A program made the translations under genes and the position numbers. The notes beneath the pieces were generated by a model. That model saw only the letters and a program-made list of their open reading frames with translations. It searched no databases and was not told where the DNA came from. Source: Pseudothauera rhizosphaerae (lineage in GTDB: Bacteria; Pseudomonadota; Gammaproteobacteria; Burkholderiales; Rhodocyclaceae). Taken from it: a stretch of DNA of 64,000 bases. The first letter of the stretch is position 1. Each line of letters starts with the position of its first letter. The stretch is from the NCBI RefSeq assembly GCF_004801305.1, contig NZ_SSOD01000005.1:247586-311585 (forward strand). The letters are read 5' to 3'. Positions 1 through 8,122 of the stretch are shown here, in pieces.

Positions 1-723
1 GGCGTTGCTGACGAGGTATCTGGCGGCCCGGAAGGCGGGCACCTCGGTCTCGTGGCGGCCGTACTCGTTGTCCCAGCCGTAGTAGGGATCGTCGAAGTCC
101 CGCCCCAGGTGCACCTGGCCGGCGGGGATGTCCACCAGCGCGTTGCCGGGGGCGGGACCGCTGTCGCGGCAGGGCTGCCAGTCCGGCTGCGGGCGAACGT
201 AGCGCAGCGCGTGCTGGCGCATCAGCACCGAGGAGGTCTCCAGGTGGATGCGCTCGTGCTCGATGCCCATCAGCACGGCCCAGAAGGGGTTGTCCCAGCC
301 TATGGGCAGGACGAGGGGCGTCGCGCGGATCACCCGGTCCACGGTCTCGCGCACCTTGCGGCGGTAGTCCCATACCGCTGCGACGGGCGGCCAGTCGTAG
401 CGGGCGTCGTCCAGGTCGTCCCAACTCATCTCGTCCACACCGACGGCGAACATGGACTCCAGGCGGGGGTCGAGGCGTTTGTCCACCAGCCCGGCAAGCA
501 CGAGCTTGTTGATGAAGAAGGTGGCGGTGTGGCCCAGGTAGAAGATCAGCGGATGGCGCAGGCTGATGGGCTTGCGGTAGTAGGCCTCGTCGTCGGCGAG
601 CAGGCCGAACAGCGACTCGTAGCGGTCGAAGGTGGCGTGGAAACAGCGCAGGATTTCGGCGCGCTTCGCTTCCGGGTCGGTGCCGTCCAGGCGCGGCGTG
701 CGGGGGAAGAGTGCGGTGGCCAT
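1..723 (-). CDS. ovoA: 5-histidylcysteine sulfoxide synthase OvoA, 3' part cut by window edge
   Basis: This is the first 241 residues of an OvoA-type enzyme, reading off the left edge of the window with no stop codon. OvoA is a mononuclear non-heme iron enzyme that joins cysteine to histidine with O2 to form the sulfoxide precursor of ovothiol, a thiol antioxidant. The visible part is the DinB-like N-terminal domain. It carries an H-X3-H-X-E iron-binding motif (His156, His160, Glu162) and an upstream conserved His65 in a YLGH context. The start of the FGE-sulfatase domain follows at about residue 190. The ATG at 723 follows no other in-frame candidate and gives the family's usual N-terminus. 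EgtB of ergothioneine synthesis is related, but the N-terminal wording resembles OvoA more. A C-terminal methyltransferase domain would lie outside the window. Confidence 0.85.
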   Translation of the reverse strand, partial: MATALFPRTPRLDGTDPEAKRAEILRCFHATFDRYESLFGLLADDEAYYRKPISLRHPLIFYLGHTATFFINKLVLAGLVDKRLDPRLESMFAVGVDEMSWDDLDDARYDWPPVAAVWDYRRKVRETVDRVIRATPLVLPIGWDNPFWAVLMGIEHERIHLETSSVLMRQHALRYVRPQPDWQPCRDSGPAPGNALVDIPAGQVHLGRDFDDPYYGWDNEYGRHETEVPAFRAARYLVSNA

Positions 724-879
724 GGATGCTCCGGGGTTCGGCCGGCGATGGCCGAACTGTGCGCCAAAGCGGTGCGCCGATCAAGCCGGCGGCCTGCCGT
801 GGCGCCTGTCTATACTGCAGCGGGAGCGGACGACAAGAATGCCGAAGACCGTCTCCCCAACCCGACAGGAGACCCGATC

Positions 880-1323
880 ATGAAAAGCGGAAACAACCCG
901 TTCGCCGGCCGGTGCGCGCTACTCGCGCTGGCCGCCCTGCTTGTCGCGCTGGCCTCGCCGGCGGCTGCGCGCACGCCCGCGCCGGAGGGCGTGGAACTCT
1001 ACTTCATCGCCCCGGCCGACGGTGCGACCGTGCGCAATCCGGTGGTCGTGCGCTTCGGCCTGCGCGGCATGGGCGTGGCCCCGGCCGGTGTGGAAATGGC
1101 CAAGACCGGCCACCACCACCTGATCGTCGATGCGCCGCTGCCGCCGCTCGACCAGCCGGTGCCGGCCGACGCGCAGCACCTGCACTTCGGCGGCGGCCAG
1201 ACCGAGGTCAAGCTGGACCTGCCGCCGGGGCGGCACGAACTGCAGCTCCTGCTCGGCGATCACCTGCACGTGCCCCACGACCCGCCGGTGATGTCGCCGC
1301 GTATCGTCATCACCGTGGAGTGA
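880..1323 (+). CDS. DUF4399-type secreted protein
   Basis: A 147-residue protein with a clear signal peptide (residues 1-27, ending Ala-Ala-Ala) and a small all-beta-looking domain. It has the GHHHLIVD and [10 protein letters not shown] motifs typical of the DUF4399 family. The family is found in periplasmic or rod-shape-associated proteins of proteobacteria, and its biochemical role is not known. The clustered histidines suggest metal binding, which is inference only. The start is the ATG at 880, behind an AGGAGA ribosome site at about 867-872; the longer upstream reading frame lies antisense to ovoA and is not coding. It diverges from ovoA and its last 14 bases overlap the end of cca on the other strand. 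Confidence 0.75.
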   Translation: MKSGNNPFAGRCALLALAALLVALASPAAARTPAPEGVELYFIAPADGATVRNPVVVRFGLRGMGVAPAGVEMAKTGHHHLIVDAPLPPLDQPVPADAQHLHFGGGQTEVKLDLPPGRHELQLLLGDHLHVPHDPPVMSPRIVITVE

Positions 1324-2533
1324 CGGCCGGCAGAGCCTTGACCGCCGCCACGCGCGCGGCGTGGATGCGCTGCGGGATCTGCGCGCGGTCTTCGCAGGCA
1401 CGCGCGGTGGCGCCCGCATCCACGCCCTGCACCGCAGCGAGGGCCGCGCGCCAGCGGGGGGCGGGCGCATAGTCCCGCGTCTCGTAGCCGGGCCGGCCCT
1501 GGGCGTCGCAGGCGCAGGCGGACAGCAGCAGTTCGAAGCGTTCCGGGCGGCGCAGGGCGTCGGCCCGTTCGAGCACCTGCACCACGGTGCCCGGCCGCAG
1601 TTCGTCCACGTGGCCGACGATGCCATGCTCGCGGGCCACCAGTTCGGCCAGTTCGCGGCAGTCGGAGGGCGCCTTCAGGCGTTCGGACACCTCCCGCGCG
1701 CGGCGTGCGCTCCTCGCCTCGTGGCCGTAGTGGTGGGGCAGGATGTCGGCCGGCGTGTCGCCCTTGCCCAGGTCGTGCAGCAGGCAGGCCCAGCGCACCG
1801 GCAGCGGCTGGGCGGTGGCGGCGGCGCGGTCGATGACGCGCAGCACGTGGTCGCCGGTGTCGATCTCGGGGTGGTATTGCTCCGGCTGGGGCACGCCGAA
1901 CAGGCGGTCCAGCTCCGGCAGGATGCGCGCCAGCGCGCCGCACTCGCGCAGCACGCGGATCATGCGGGAAGGGGCGGCTTCCATCAGCCCGCGGGCGAAT
2001 TCCTGCCACACGCGCTCGGGCACCAGGTGGTCCACCTCGCCCTCGTCCACCATCGCGCACATCAGCGCCAGGGTCTCGGGGGCCAGCGTGAAGCCGTCGA
2101 AGCGCGCGGCGAAGCGCGCCACGCGCAGGATGCGCACCGGGTCTTCGGCGAAGGCCGGGCTCACGTGGCGGAACACGCGCGCGGCCAGATCGGCCCGGCC
2201 GCCGTAGGGGTCCACCAGCGTGCCGTCCTCGTCGCGGGCCATGGCGTTGATGGTGAGGTCGCGGCGCACCAGGTCGTCTTCCAGCGTCACGTCCGGTGCG
2301 GTGTGGAAGGCGAAGCCCTTGTAGCCGCGCCCGGTCTTGCGCTCGGTGCGCGCCAGCGCGTACTCCTCCTGGGTCTCGGGATGCAGGAACACCGGGAAGT
2401 CCTTGCCCACCGGGCGGAAGCCGCGGGCGAGCATCTCCTCCGGCGTGGCGCCCACCACCACCCAGTCCCGGTCCTGCACCGGCAGGCCGAGCAGTTCGTC
2501 GCGGATCGCGCCGCCCACCACGTAGCAGCGCAT
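1310..2533 (-). CDS. cca: CCA tRNA nucleotidyltransferase (multifunctional)
   Basis: A 407-residue enzyme that adds or repairs the CCA end of tRNAs. The nucleotidyltransferase head has the GGAIRD motif (residues 7-12) and the metal-binding DRD at 21-23. Then come the arginine-rich [10 protein letters not shown] stretch and the [15 protein letters not shown] helix. The C-terminal half contains an HD phosphohydrolase motif (LLHDLGKG), as in the long Gram-negative Cca. The start ATG overlaps the stop of the upstream NAD-dependent reductase gene (TGATG), so the two are probably translationally coupled. Length and motifs match the family. Confidence 0.95.
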   Translation of the reverse strand: MRCYVVGGAIRDELLGLPVQDRDWVVVGATPEEMLARGFRPVGKDFPVFLHPETQEEYALARTERKTGRGYKGFAFHTAPDVTLEDDLVRRDLTINAMARDEDGTLVDPYGGRADLAARVFRHVSPAFAEDPVRILRVARFAARFDGFTLAPETLALMCAMVDEGEVDHLVPERVWQEFARGLMEAAPSRMIRVLRECGALARILPELDRLFGVPQPEQYHPEIDTGDHVLRVIDRAAATAQPLPVRWACLLHDLGKGDTPADILPHHYGHEARSARRAREVSERLKAPSDCRELAELVAREHGIVGHVDELRPGTVVQVLERADALRRPERFELLLSACACDAQGRPGYETRDYAPAPRWRAALAAVQGVDAGATARACEDRAQIPQRIHAARVAAVKALPAVTPR

Positions 2534-3492
2534 CAGCGGCCGATCCGGTTGGCGTTGCGGCGGAAGGGGTAGAACTGCCGGCGCAGGTTGGCGCCGGCGA
2601 GCCAGCCGGGCGCCACCGCCTCCAGCGGCGTGGGCTGCAGGCCGAAGGGCAGCGGCGCGCCGGCGGCGACATTGTCCACCCGCAGGGAGCGCACGTTGTC
2701 GCGGCTCATCAGCGGCTGCGGGGCGAACTCCATCAGCCACGCCTGCAGCAGCGCGAGCGCTTCGGGCAACGCGATCACGATGCGCGGCCTGCCGACGAGC
2801 GTCGACACGTACTTCACCAACTCGCGCAGCGTATAGACCTGCGGGCCGGCGACCTCGTATGTCTGCCCGGCGGCGGCCGGCTCCACGAGGCTGCGCCACA
2901 CCACTTCGGCCACGTCCTCCACCCACACCGGCTGGAAGCGCGTGCGCGCGCCGGCCAGGGGCAGCAGCGGGAACAGGCGCGCGAGATGGGCGAACAGGTT
3001 GAGGAAGCGGTCGCCGCGGCCGAACACCACCGAGGGCCGCAGGAGGGTCCACGCGCAGCCGGCCTCCCGCACCGCCGCTTCGCCGGCGGCCTTGGAGCGC
3101 TGGTACTCGGACGGCCCCTGCGGGTCGGCACCCAGTGCGCTGATGTGTACCAGATGTGCCACACCGGCCGCCACGCAGGCGGCGACGATGCGGCGCGGCA
3201 ACTCCACGTGGGCACGTTCGAAGGCCTTGCCCCAGGGCCGGCCCCGCGGCGAATGCAGCACGCCGACCAGGTTCACCACCGCATCCGCGCCGGCGAACAG
3301 GCCGGCCAGCGCGGCCGGGTCGAACACGTCGGCCTCGACCACCTCCACCGTGGGCAGCAACAGCAGATGCCCCGCCCGGCTGCGCCGCCGGGTGGGCACC
3401 AGGACTTCGATTCCGGCCTCGCACAGCCGGTTGGCCAGCGCGCTTCCGATAAAGCCGGAACCGCCGACGAGTACGACGCGTTTGGGATTCAT
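2533..3492 (-). CDS. NAD(P)-dependent epimerase/dehydratase, complex I NDUFA9-like
   Basis: A 319-residue Rossmann-fold protein with the N-terminal [10 protein letters not shown] nucleotide-binding loop (about residues 9-18) and an atypical SDR layout. It reads HISALGAD and [11 protein letters not shown] where classical enzymes have YxxxK. This pattern is typical of the NDUFA9-like family often found next to cca in betaproteobacteria. Some relatives act on ubiquinone-related or sterol-like substrates, so a precise reaction cannot be stated. The start ATG at 3492 gives the family's usual N-terminus, [13 protein letters not shown]; the longer upstream frame has no domain content. The gene runs directly into cca. 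Confidence 0.85.
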   Translation of the reverse strand: MNPKRVVLVGGSGFIGSALANRLCEAGIEVLVPTRRRSRAGHLLLLPTVEVVEADVFDPAALAGLFAGADAVVNLVGVLHSPRGRPWGKAFERAHVELPRRIVAACVAAGVAHLVHISALGADPQGPSEYQRSKAAGEAAVREAGCAWTLLRPSVVFGRGDRFLNLFAHLARLFPLLPLAGARTRFQPVWVEDVAEVVWRSLVEPAAAGQTYEVAGPQVYTLRELVKYVSTLVGRPRIVIALPEALALLQAWLMEFAPQPLMSRDNVRSLRVDNVAAGAPLPFGLQPTPLEAVAPGWLAGANLRRQFYPFRRNANRIGR

Positions 3493-3587
3493 GGGGCACC
3501 AGGGTTTCGAGGGATGGAAAGCGGGGGATGGAACGCCACCCCCGATTATCGCAAAAGCCCACGACGAAGGAATGCTCCCCGCCGCCT

Positions 3588-3869
3588 TCAGCCGCGGCTG
3601 GCTTCCTCGTAGCGCGACAGGGTGACCCCGGCGTGCGCCAGGTACTCGCGCAGCAGCTTGACGTCCTGCTTCGAGAAGGTGCCGCCGTGATGGGGCTGGT
3701 GCAGAAAACCTTCCACGCCGTTCAGCATCACGCGGAAGCGCGCGCCGTGGGAGGGTTCTATCGTCGCGCCCACGTGATGCAGCAGCGACTCGATCTCGCG
3801 CCAGTGGATGTTGCCGCTGATCGGATCCTGGAAGATCGCGCGCAGCAGGCTCAGGTGTTTGTGGCTCAT
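3588..3869 (-). CDS. small HicA/YcfA-like conserved protein
   Basis: A 93-residue protein with a compact layout recalling HicA-type mRNA-interferase folds: a [13 protein letters not shown] helix, a strand pair carrying [17 protein letters not shown], then [11 protein letters not shown]. The candidate catalytic histidine would be in the HQPHHGG stretch. No HicB antitoxin gene is beside it. It may therefore be a domesticated member of the family rather than an active toxin. The chosen ATG at 3869 is the first that starts the conserved part; the 40 residues upstream look non-coding. Confidence 0.6.
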   Translation of the reverse strand: MSHKHLSLLRAIFQDPISGNIHWREIESLLHHVGATIEPSHGARFRVMLNGVEGFLHQPHHGGTFSKQDVKLLREYLAHAGVTLSRYEEASRG

Positions 3870-4054
3870 CGGGCGACTCCGCGGGTGACGCACTTGCACG
3901 ATAGACAACGCCGGGCCGCGCGGATATCCCGCCCGCCGGCACGATGGTAACGGTCGGGGAAAAACGTCCCGTGCTCGCCTATCCTTCAAGGACCCGCGTC
4001 GGCGTCTGCACGACCCGGTGCGAGGCCCATAAGGAAACCGGAGAGGAGAAGATC

Positions 4055-4606
4055 ATGCATGCGAACAAGGATGCACGCGATTGGGCGGGCGGCACGGACG
4101 GCGGGCTGTTCCCGCCCTTCGAGGACGGCGGCGTCCGCGCGCCGTCCTGGGACCGGCAACTGGCCGCGGCGCAGGCGTGGCAGGACGCGGGCGGCAACGG
4201 CGGCGGCGAGGCGTGCCAGTGGCGGGCGCAGCGCGCGGCCGGCGCGACTCCTGCGCTGACGATGCGGACCATCGTGCGCCTGAATACGCTCAATCTGGCC
4301 CTGCGCGCGCGGCTCACGCGGATTGCCAGCGACATGTCGGACGTGGCCATCGCGGCCATGCAGGCTCATCAGGATGCCAACCCGGACCAGTCCGCTGCCC
4401 GTGGGGTCGAAGTGCTCGATCATGCCGGTGCGGCACGTCTGGCGGGCATGGTGCGGGACTGGTACGCCATCCTGGCCAACGCCCAGGCCGACATGAGCGC
4501 GCTGACCGGCATCGCGCCGGCCCGCGCGGAGCGCTCCCAGCCGCTGGTGGAGCGGCGCCAGCGTGCGGTGCCCATCGACTTCGCCGAACGGCGCAAGGCG
4601 GGTTAG
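4055..4606 (+). CDS. hypothetical helical protein (phasin-like at best)
   Basis: A 183-residue protein that I do not recognise. The first 65 residues are glycine-rich and look disordered. The middle (about residues 70-155) is predicted by eye to be amphipathic helix: LNLALRARLTRI, then SDMSDVAIAAMQAHQ, then LAGMVRDWYAILANAQADMSAL. The tail is basic. The helical part weakly recalls phasins, which coat polyhydroxyalkanoate granules, but no signature residue supports this. A strong GAGAGGAGAA ribosome site at 4040-4050 sits just before the ATG at 4055. It converges with the XRE regulator downstream. Confidence 0.6.
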   Translation: MHANKDARDWAGGTDGGLFPPFEDGGVRAPSWDRQLAAAQAWQDAGGNGGGEACQWRAQRAAGATPALTMRTIVRLNTLNLALRARLTRIASDMSDVAIAAMQAHQDANPDQSAARGVEVLDHAGAARLAGMVRDWYAILANAQADMSALTGIAPARAERSQPLVERRQRAVPIDFAERRKAG

Positions 4607-4616
4607 GCGCGGCACG

Positions 4617-4982
4617 TCACGTGCGCGTAGGGTTGCCGGCTTCCTGCAATGCGCGCGCCACCGAGGTCAGTGCTGTCCGACCGGCCGGTGTGGTGGCGCG
4701 GAAGGTGTCAATGAGGATGTCTTCGTCGGCACTGAATGTTGCGGATATGGGGCGGTTGCCTGGGCCGCGGCGGCCCGTCAGTACATAAAGTACGTCGATC
4801 CCCGTGCCGTCGAGCCGGGCCAGCAGGTCGATGGGGCAGCGCTGCTTGCCGGCAGCGACGTCTTTCATCCGCTGCGGGGACGCCTCGCCGGCAGCGCGGG
4901 CCGCGGCAGCAAGTGTGAGTCCGGCGCGTGCAATTTCTTCGCGTAACCGGAGGTTGATTTGTTCTACCAAATCGGTTGACAT
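4617..4982 (-). CDS. XRE/CI-like transcriptional regulator
   Basis: A 121-residue DNA-binding protein. Residues 8-65 form a helix-turn-helix (LREEIARAGLTLAAAARAAG, then SPQRMKDVAAGKQRCP). A typical phage-repressor-like linker GIDVLYVLTGRR follows at about 62-73, and then a short helical C-terminal tail. Such proteins commonly regulate their own gene and neighbouring phage or stress genes; no phage genes are seen here. The start codon lies inside an 8-bp inverted repeat (4962-4989) that looks like its own operator. Confidence 0.75.
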   Translation of the reverse strand: MSTDLVEQINLRLREEIARAGLTLAAAARAAGEASPQRMKDVAAGKQRCPIDLLARLDGTGIDVLYVLTGRRGPGNRPISATFSADEDILIDTFRATTPAGRTALTSVARALQEAGNPTRT

Positions 4983-4989
4983 GGTAGAA
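4962..4989. promoter_or_regulatory. inverted repeat over the start of the XRE regulator, probable auto-operator
   Basis: The arms TTCTACCA (4962-4969) and TGGTAGAA (4982-4989) are perfect 8-bp inverted repeats separated by 12 bases. Their centres are 20 bp apart, about two helical turns, which suits a dimeric helix-turn-helix protein. The repeat overlaps the ATG (4980-4982) of the regulator gene, so binding would block its own expression. Function is inferred from position. Confidence 0.55.
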
Positions 4990-5142
4990 AAATTCCATCA
5001 GTATTCATTCGCTGCCCAGTTGTAATCGCTACCACGGGGCATTGCCTTGCGACCGCCTCATCCACGCCGGGTGGGGCCGCCGGTGCCCGTGGATGGCAAG
5101 ACTTCCTCGTTCGGCCCACATGTGAGGCGAACGTTTCGAGTG

Positions 5143-5167
5143 GCACGGCCTTGTCCCAAGGCCGTGC
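5143..5167. terminator. strong hairpin, possible terminator or attenuator
   Basis: The arms GCACGGCCTT (5143-5152) and AAGGCCGTGC (5158-5167) pair perfectly around a 5-base loop. No T-run follows on either strand, so a classical Rho-independent terminator is not shown. The rest of 4990-5294 holds nothing I recognise. Confidence 0.3.
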
Positions 5168-5294
5168 GTTCGTCCGCAATTATCCCGTTCTGGTCATGGA
5201 CAGGGCAATCCGCTGCGCATCCCATTGGACGCCCAATTCTAGTGCAATGTGCCGTCTAAAACTGTGGCATCCCCATACCGAGTGTCCTCGGCAG

Positions 5295-5510
5295 ATGTGC
5301 TCGTGCCTGATTGCACTGCCGGGAAACTCGCGTGACCCGCATAACGAGCCGCCCATTCTGACGGCCGATCTTCATGTCTACGATCCGCTCGACGGCCACT
5401 TCCGCAACGAGCGAACGCACCGGCAGATCGAGTACCCCGAATTCTGGTGGGCGCGCGAAAGCGACGTGCTGGCCGAACTGGCCGGCGTCGAGGCGGTGGC
5501 GGCCGGCTAG
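5295..5510 (+). CDS. possible small hypothetical protein
   Basis: A 71-residue frame in a stretch otherwise without genes. Its second half (TADLHVYDPLDGHFRNERTH onward) has normal GC-rich third positions for this genome, which argues for coding. The upstream part is compositionally weak and there is no convincing ribosome site before the ATG at 5295. It could be the remnant of a larger gene. It converges with the lytic transglycosylase. I do not recognise a family. Confidence 0.3.
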   Translation: MCSCLIALPGNSRDPHNEPPILTADLHVYDPLDGHFRNERTHRQIEYPEFWWARESDVLAELAGVEAVAAG

Positions 5511-5522
5511 CCGGGGCCGCCT

Positions 5523-7454
5523 TCAACTGCCGCTGTCGGTGCGCGCCGTGACCACGCCCAGGCGCGCCTTCAGCGATTGCGGCCGGCCTTCCAGCAGGGC
5601 GGCATAGATCACCGTGTTGGCCATGACCTTCTTGACGTATTCCCGCGTCTCGTCGAAGGGGATCGTTTCCGCATAGACGGCGCCTTCCAGCGGGCGCTCG
5701 TCGCGCCAGCGGCGGGCGCGCCCCGGTCCGGCGTTGTAGCCCGCCGAGGCCAGCAGCGGGTGGTTGTCCAGGTCGTCGAGGATGATGCGCATGTAGCTGG
5801 TGCCGAGCAGCACGTTGGTGTCCGGGTCGGTGAGCATGCGCTGGTGGTAGTTCGGCAGGCCGATCTTGCGCGCCACCCACTTGCCGGTGGCCGGCAGCAC
5901 CTGCATCAGCCCCTGGGCGCCGGCACTCGACCGTGCCGGGGCGGTGAAGCGGCTTTCCTGGCGCATCAGGCCGTATACCCAGCTCATGTCCAGGCCCTGG
6001 CGGCGCACCTGGGGTTCGATGACCTGGCGGAAGGGGGTGATGAAGCGCAGTTCGAAATGGTCGCCGGCGTTGGCCAGTTCCGCGGTGTTGATGGCGCGGT
6101 CGTAGATGTCGTGGCGCAGCGCGAGCTCCGCGGCGGCGACGAGGAAGGCTTCGTCGCGCCCGCGCAGGGCCCAGTTCCATTCCCGCGTCGCGTCCAGGCG
6201 CATGTCCAGGCGGTACATCGCCAATGCGCGGCGCAGGGCCGGGTCGGCGGCGGCGCGTGCACGGTCTTCGGCGGCGGGTCCGCCGCCCCGGTTCGGCAGG
6301 CTGAAGGTCTGGCCCATTTCGTCGGCGGCGAGCATGCCGTAGAAATGCGGTTCGCCGGCGATGGCCTCGTACAGCAGGCGCGCGGCGGCGGGATTGCCCA
6401 GGGCGTCGTGGGCGCGGGCCAGCCAGTAGGTCCATTCCGGCCGCTCCCGTTCGTCCTCGGGCAGAGCCTCGATCGCGCGCCGCACCCGTCCCCAGTCGCC
6501 GGCGCGCAGCGCGCTGCGGATGCGCCAGGCGCGCTGTTCGGCCGACAGGGGCACGTCGCCCGCGGCGTCGAACCACTCCACCGCCTGCGGCATCTGCTGG
6601 AAGGCGGCGCGCAGCGCCAGCGCGGCGTAGGCGAGCGCGGTCTTGTCGCTGCCCAGCGCGTCGCGCAGGCGCAGCAGGTGCAGGTGGGCTGCCTCCACGT
6701 TCTCGCGCGCCAGGCGGACGATGGCGGCCAGCGCCAGCTCGCGCGCACTGCGCCGGGTGAGCTGGGCGGGGGTCAGGCGGGCCAGGTACTGCCCCGGATT
6801 GCCGGCCGCGCGGCTGAACTCGGCCACCGACGGCGCCTCGGCGGCCGGCAGCCAGGCCAGCGTGGCGAGCGCCGGGGGGCTGCCGCGGCTTTCGAGCTGG
6901 CGCCGGATGCGCCACCAGATCTGGTCGACGGTGGCGCGCCGCTCGATGGCCAGGGTGCGCAGCACCGGTTCGCAGGCGCCATGGCTGTTGATGCGTTCGG
7001 TCCACAGCGCGGCGGCTTCCTCGGCCACGCGCGGGTCGCCGTACAGCAGGCGGGCGTGCCAGGCGTGGCAGGCGAGCTCGTCGTCGGGCTGCTCCAAGGT
7101 CGGGTACAGGTCCAGGTAGGCGCGCCATTCGCCGTCCTTGGCCAGGCGGCGCAGCCAGTCGCCGCGCAGGCGCTCGGCCACCAGGGTACCGGGATGGGCC
7201 TGCAGGAAGGTGGTGAGTTCGGCCACCGGCGGCGGGTCGGGGCGGGCGAGCTTGTTGAACAGCAGCCAGTAGCGCACGTAGCTGTCGAGTTCGTGGGGTT
7301 CGCGCTGGGCGGCAAGGCGTTCCAGGGTGTTGCGGTCGCCGGTGCGCAGGGCTTCGCGCGCGGCGAGGATGCGCGCATCCCCGCTCTGCCCGGCCGCCTG
7401 TCCGCACACCAGCAGCCAGCCGGCCAGGACGACCCCCCACAACCCCTTCACCAT
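5523..7454 (-). CDS. slt: soluble lytic murein transglycosylase
   Basis: A 643-residue periplasmic enzyme that cleaves peptidoglycan glycan strands to form 1,6-anhydromuramic ends. It has a signal peptide (about residues 1-22). A long alpha-superhelical U/L region of paired helices follows (about 30-470). The C-terminal SLT domain carries the catalytic Glu at about 500 (GLMRQESRF), then GAQGLMQVLPATG and AGYNAGPGR. Length and order match Slt70-type enzymes. It diverges from the 5-formyl-THF cyclo-ligase gene with a 41-base gap. Confidence 0.93.
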   Translation of the reverse strand: MVKGLWGVVLAGWLLVCGQAAGQSGDARILAAREALRTGDRNTLERLAAQREPHELDSYVRYWLLFNKLARPDPPPVAELTTFLQAHPGTLVAERLRGDWLRRLAKDGEWRAYLDLYPTLEQPDDELACHAWHARLLYGDPRVAEEAAALWTERINSHGACEPVLRTLAIERRATVDQIWWRIRRQLESRGSPPALATLAWLPAAEAPSVAEFSRAAGNPGQYLARLTPAQLTRRSARELALAAIVRLARENVEAAHLHLLRLRDALGSDKTALAYAALALRAAFQQMPQAVEWFDAAGDVPLSAEQRAWRIRSALRAGDWGRVRRAIEALPEDERERPEWTYWLARAHDALGNPAAARLLYEAIAGEPHFYGMLAADEMGQTFSLPNRGGGPAAEDRARAAADPALRRALAMYRLDMRLDATREWNWALRGRDEAFLVAAAELALRHDIYDRAINTAELANAGDHFELRFITPFRQVIEPQVRRQGLDMSWVYGLMRQESRFTAPARSSAGAQGLMQVLPATGKWVARKIGLPNYHQRMLTDPDTNVLLGTSYMRIILDDLDNHPLLASAGYNAGPGRARRWRDERPLEGAVYAETIPFDETREYVKKVMANTVIYAALLEGRPQSLKARLGVVTARTDSGS

Positions 7455-7495
7455 CGCTTACCATCCTTCCCCGAGCTGCGGAACAAATTACCACA

Positions 7496-8107
7496 ATGAA
7501 CGAGGCCTCCAGCGCTGTTACATCTGCCGTCGCCGCCCGCCGCCAGGCCCTGCGCGAGCAGGCGGTGTTCCGCCGCGAGGCGCTCGCGGACGACGAGCGC
7601 GAACGCCTGGAACGGCGCATCGAAACCCATCTCGACACCCTGTGCGCCGATCTGGCGCCGCGCGTGCTGGCGTTCTGCTGGCCGTGGCGGGGGGAAGCCG
7701 ACCTGCGCCCCTGGGTGGCGCGCTGGCTGGCCGGCGACGCAGGCCGGGTGGCGGCGCTGCCGGTGGTCGTGGAACGCCATCGGCCGCTGGCGTTCCGGCG
7801 CTGGGTGCCGGGCATGCAGATGGCGCTGGACCGCCACGGCATCCCGCATCCGGCCGGCGGGCCGGAACTGCGGCCGGACCTGGTGCTGGTGCCCCTCAAT
7901 GCCTTCGATGCGCAGGGCTACCGGCTGGGCTACGGCGGCGGCTATTTCGACCGCACGCTGGCGCAGATGGACACGGTGGCGGCCGGGGTGGGCTTCGAAC
8001 TGGGACGGGCGGACAGCGTGTGGCCGCAGGCCCACGACCGGCCGATGGAGTGGCTGGTGACCGAGGCCGGGGTGTTCCGCGCCGGCGGGCGGTCGCGGCG
8101 GCCGTAA
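7496..8107 (+). CDS. 5-formyltetrahydrofolate cyclo-ligase
   Basis: A 203-residue enzyme of one-carbon metabolism that converts 5-formyl-THF plus ATP to 5,10-methenyl-THF. It shows the family's basic N-terminal RRQALREQ segment. The diagnostic nucleotide-binding motif GYGGGYFDR is at 145-153, preceded by DLVLVPLNAFD. The ATG at 7496 gives a normal length. It faces away from slt, so both promoters must lie within 41 bases or overlap the genes. Confidence 0.93.
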   Translation: MNEASSAVTSAVAARRQALREQAVFRREALADDERERLERRIETHLDTLCADLAPRVLAFCWPWRGEADLRPWVARWLAGDAGRVAALPVVVERHRPLAFRRWVPGMQMALDRHGIPHPAGGPELRPDLVLVPLNAFDAQGYRLGYGGGYFDRTLAQMDTVAAGVGFELGRADSVWPQAHDRPMEWLVTEAGVFRAGGRSRRP

Positions 8108-8122
8108 CCCGCGGGAGCGGCG

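Noticed and set aside
5141..5155. possible -24/-12 element TGGCACGGCCTTG
   Set aside because: The GC of the -12 element is not at the required spacing from the GG, and no gene follows in position.
5239..7899. 886-codon open frame on the minus strand overlapping slt
   Set aside because: Same strand but another frame as the clear lytic transglycosylase; Arg/Pro-rich shadow.
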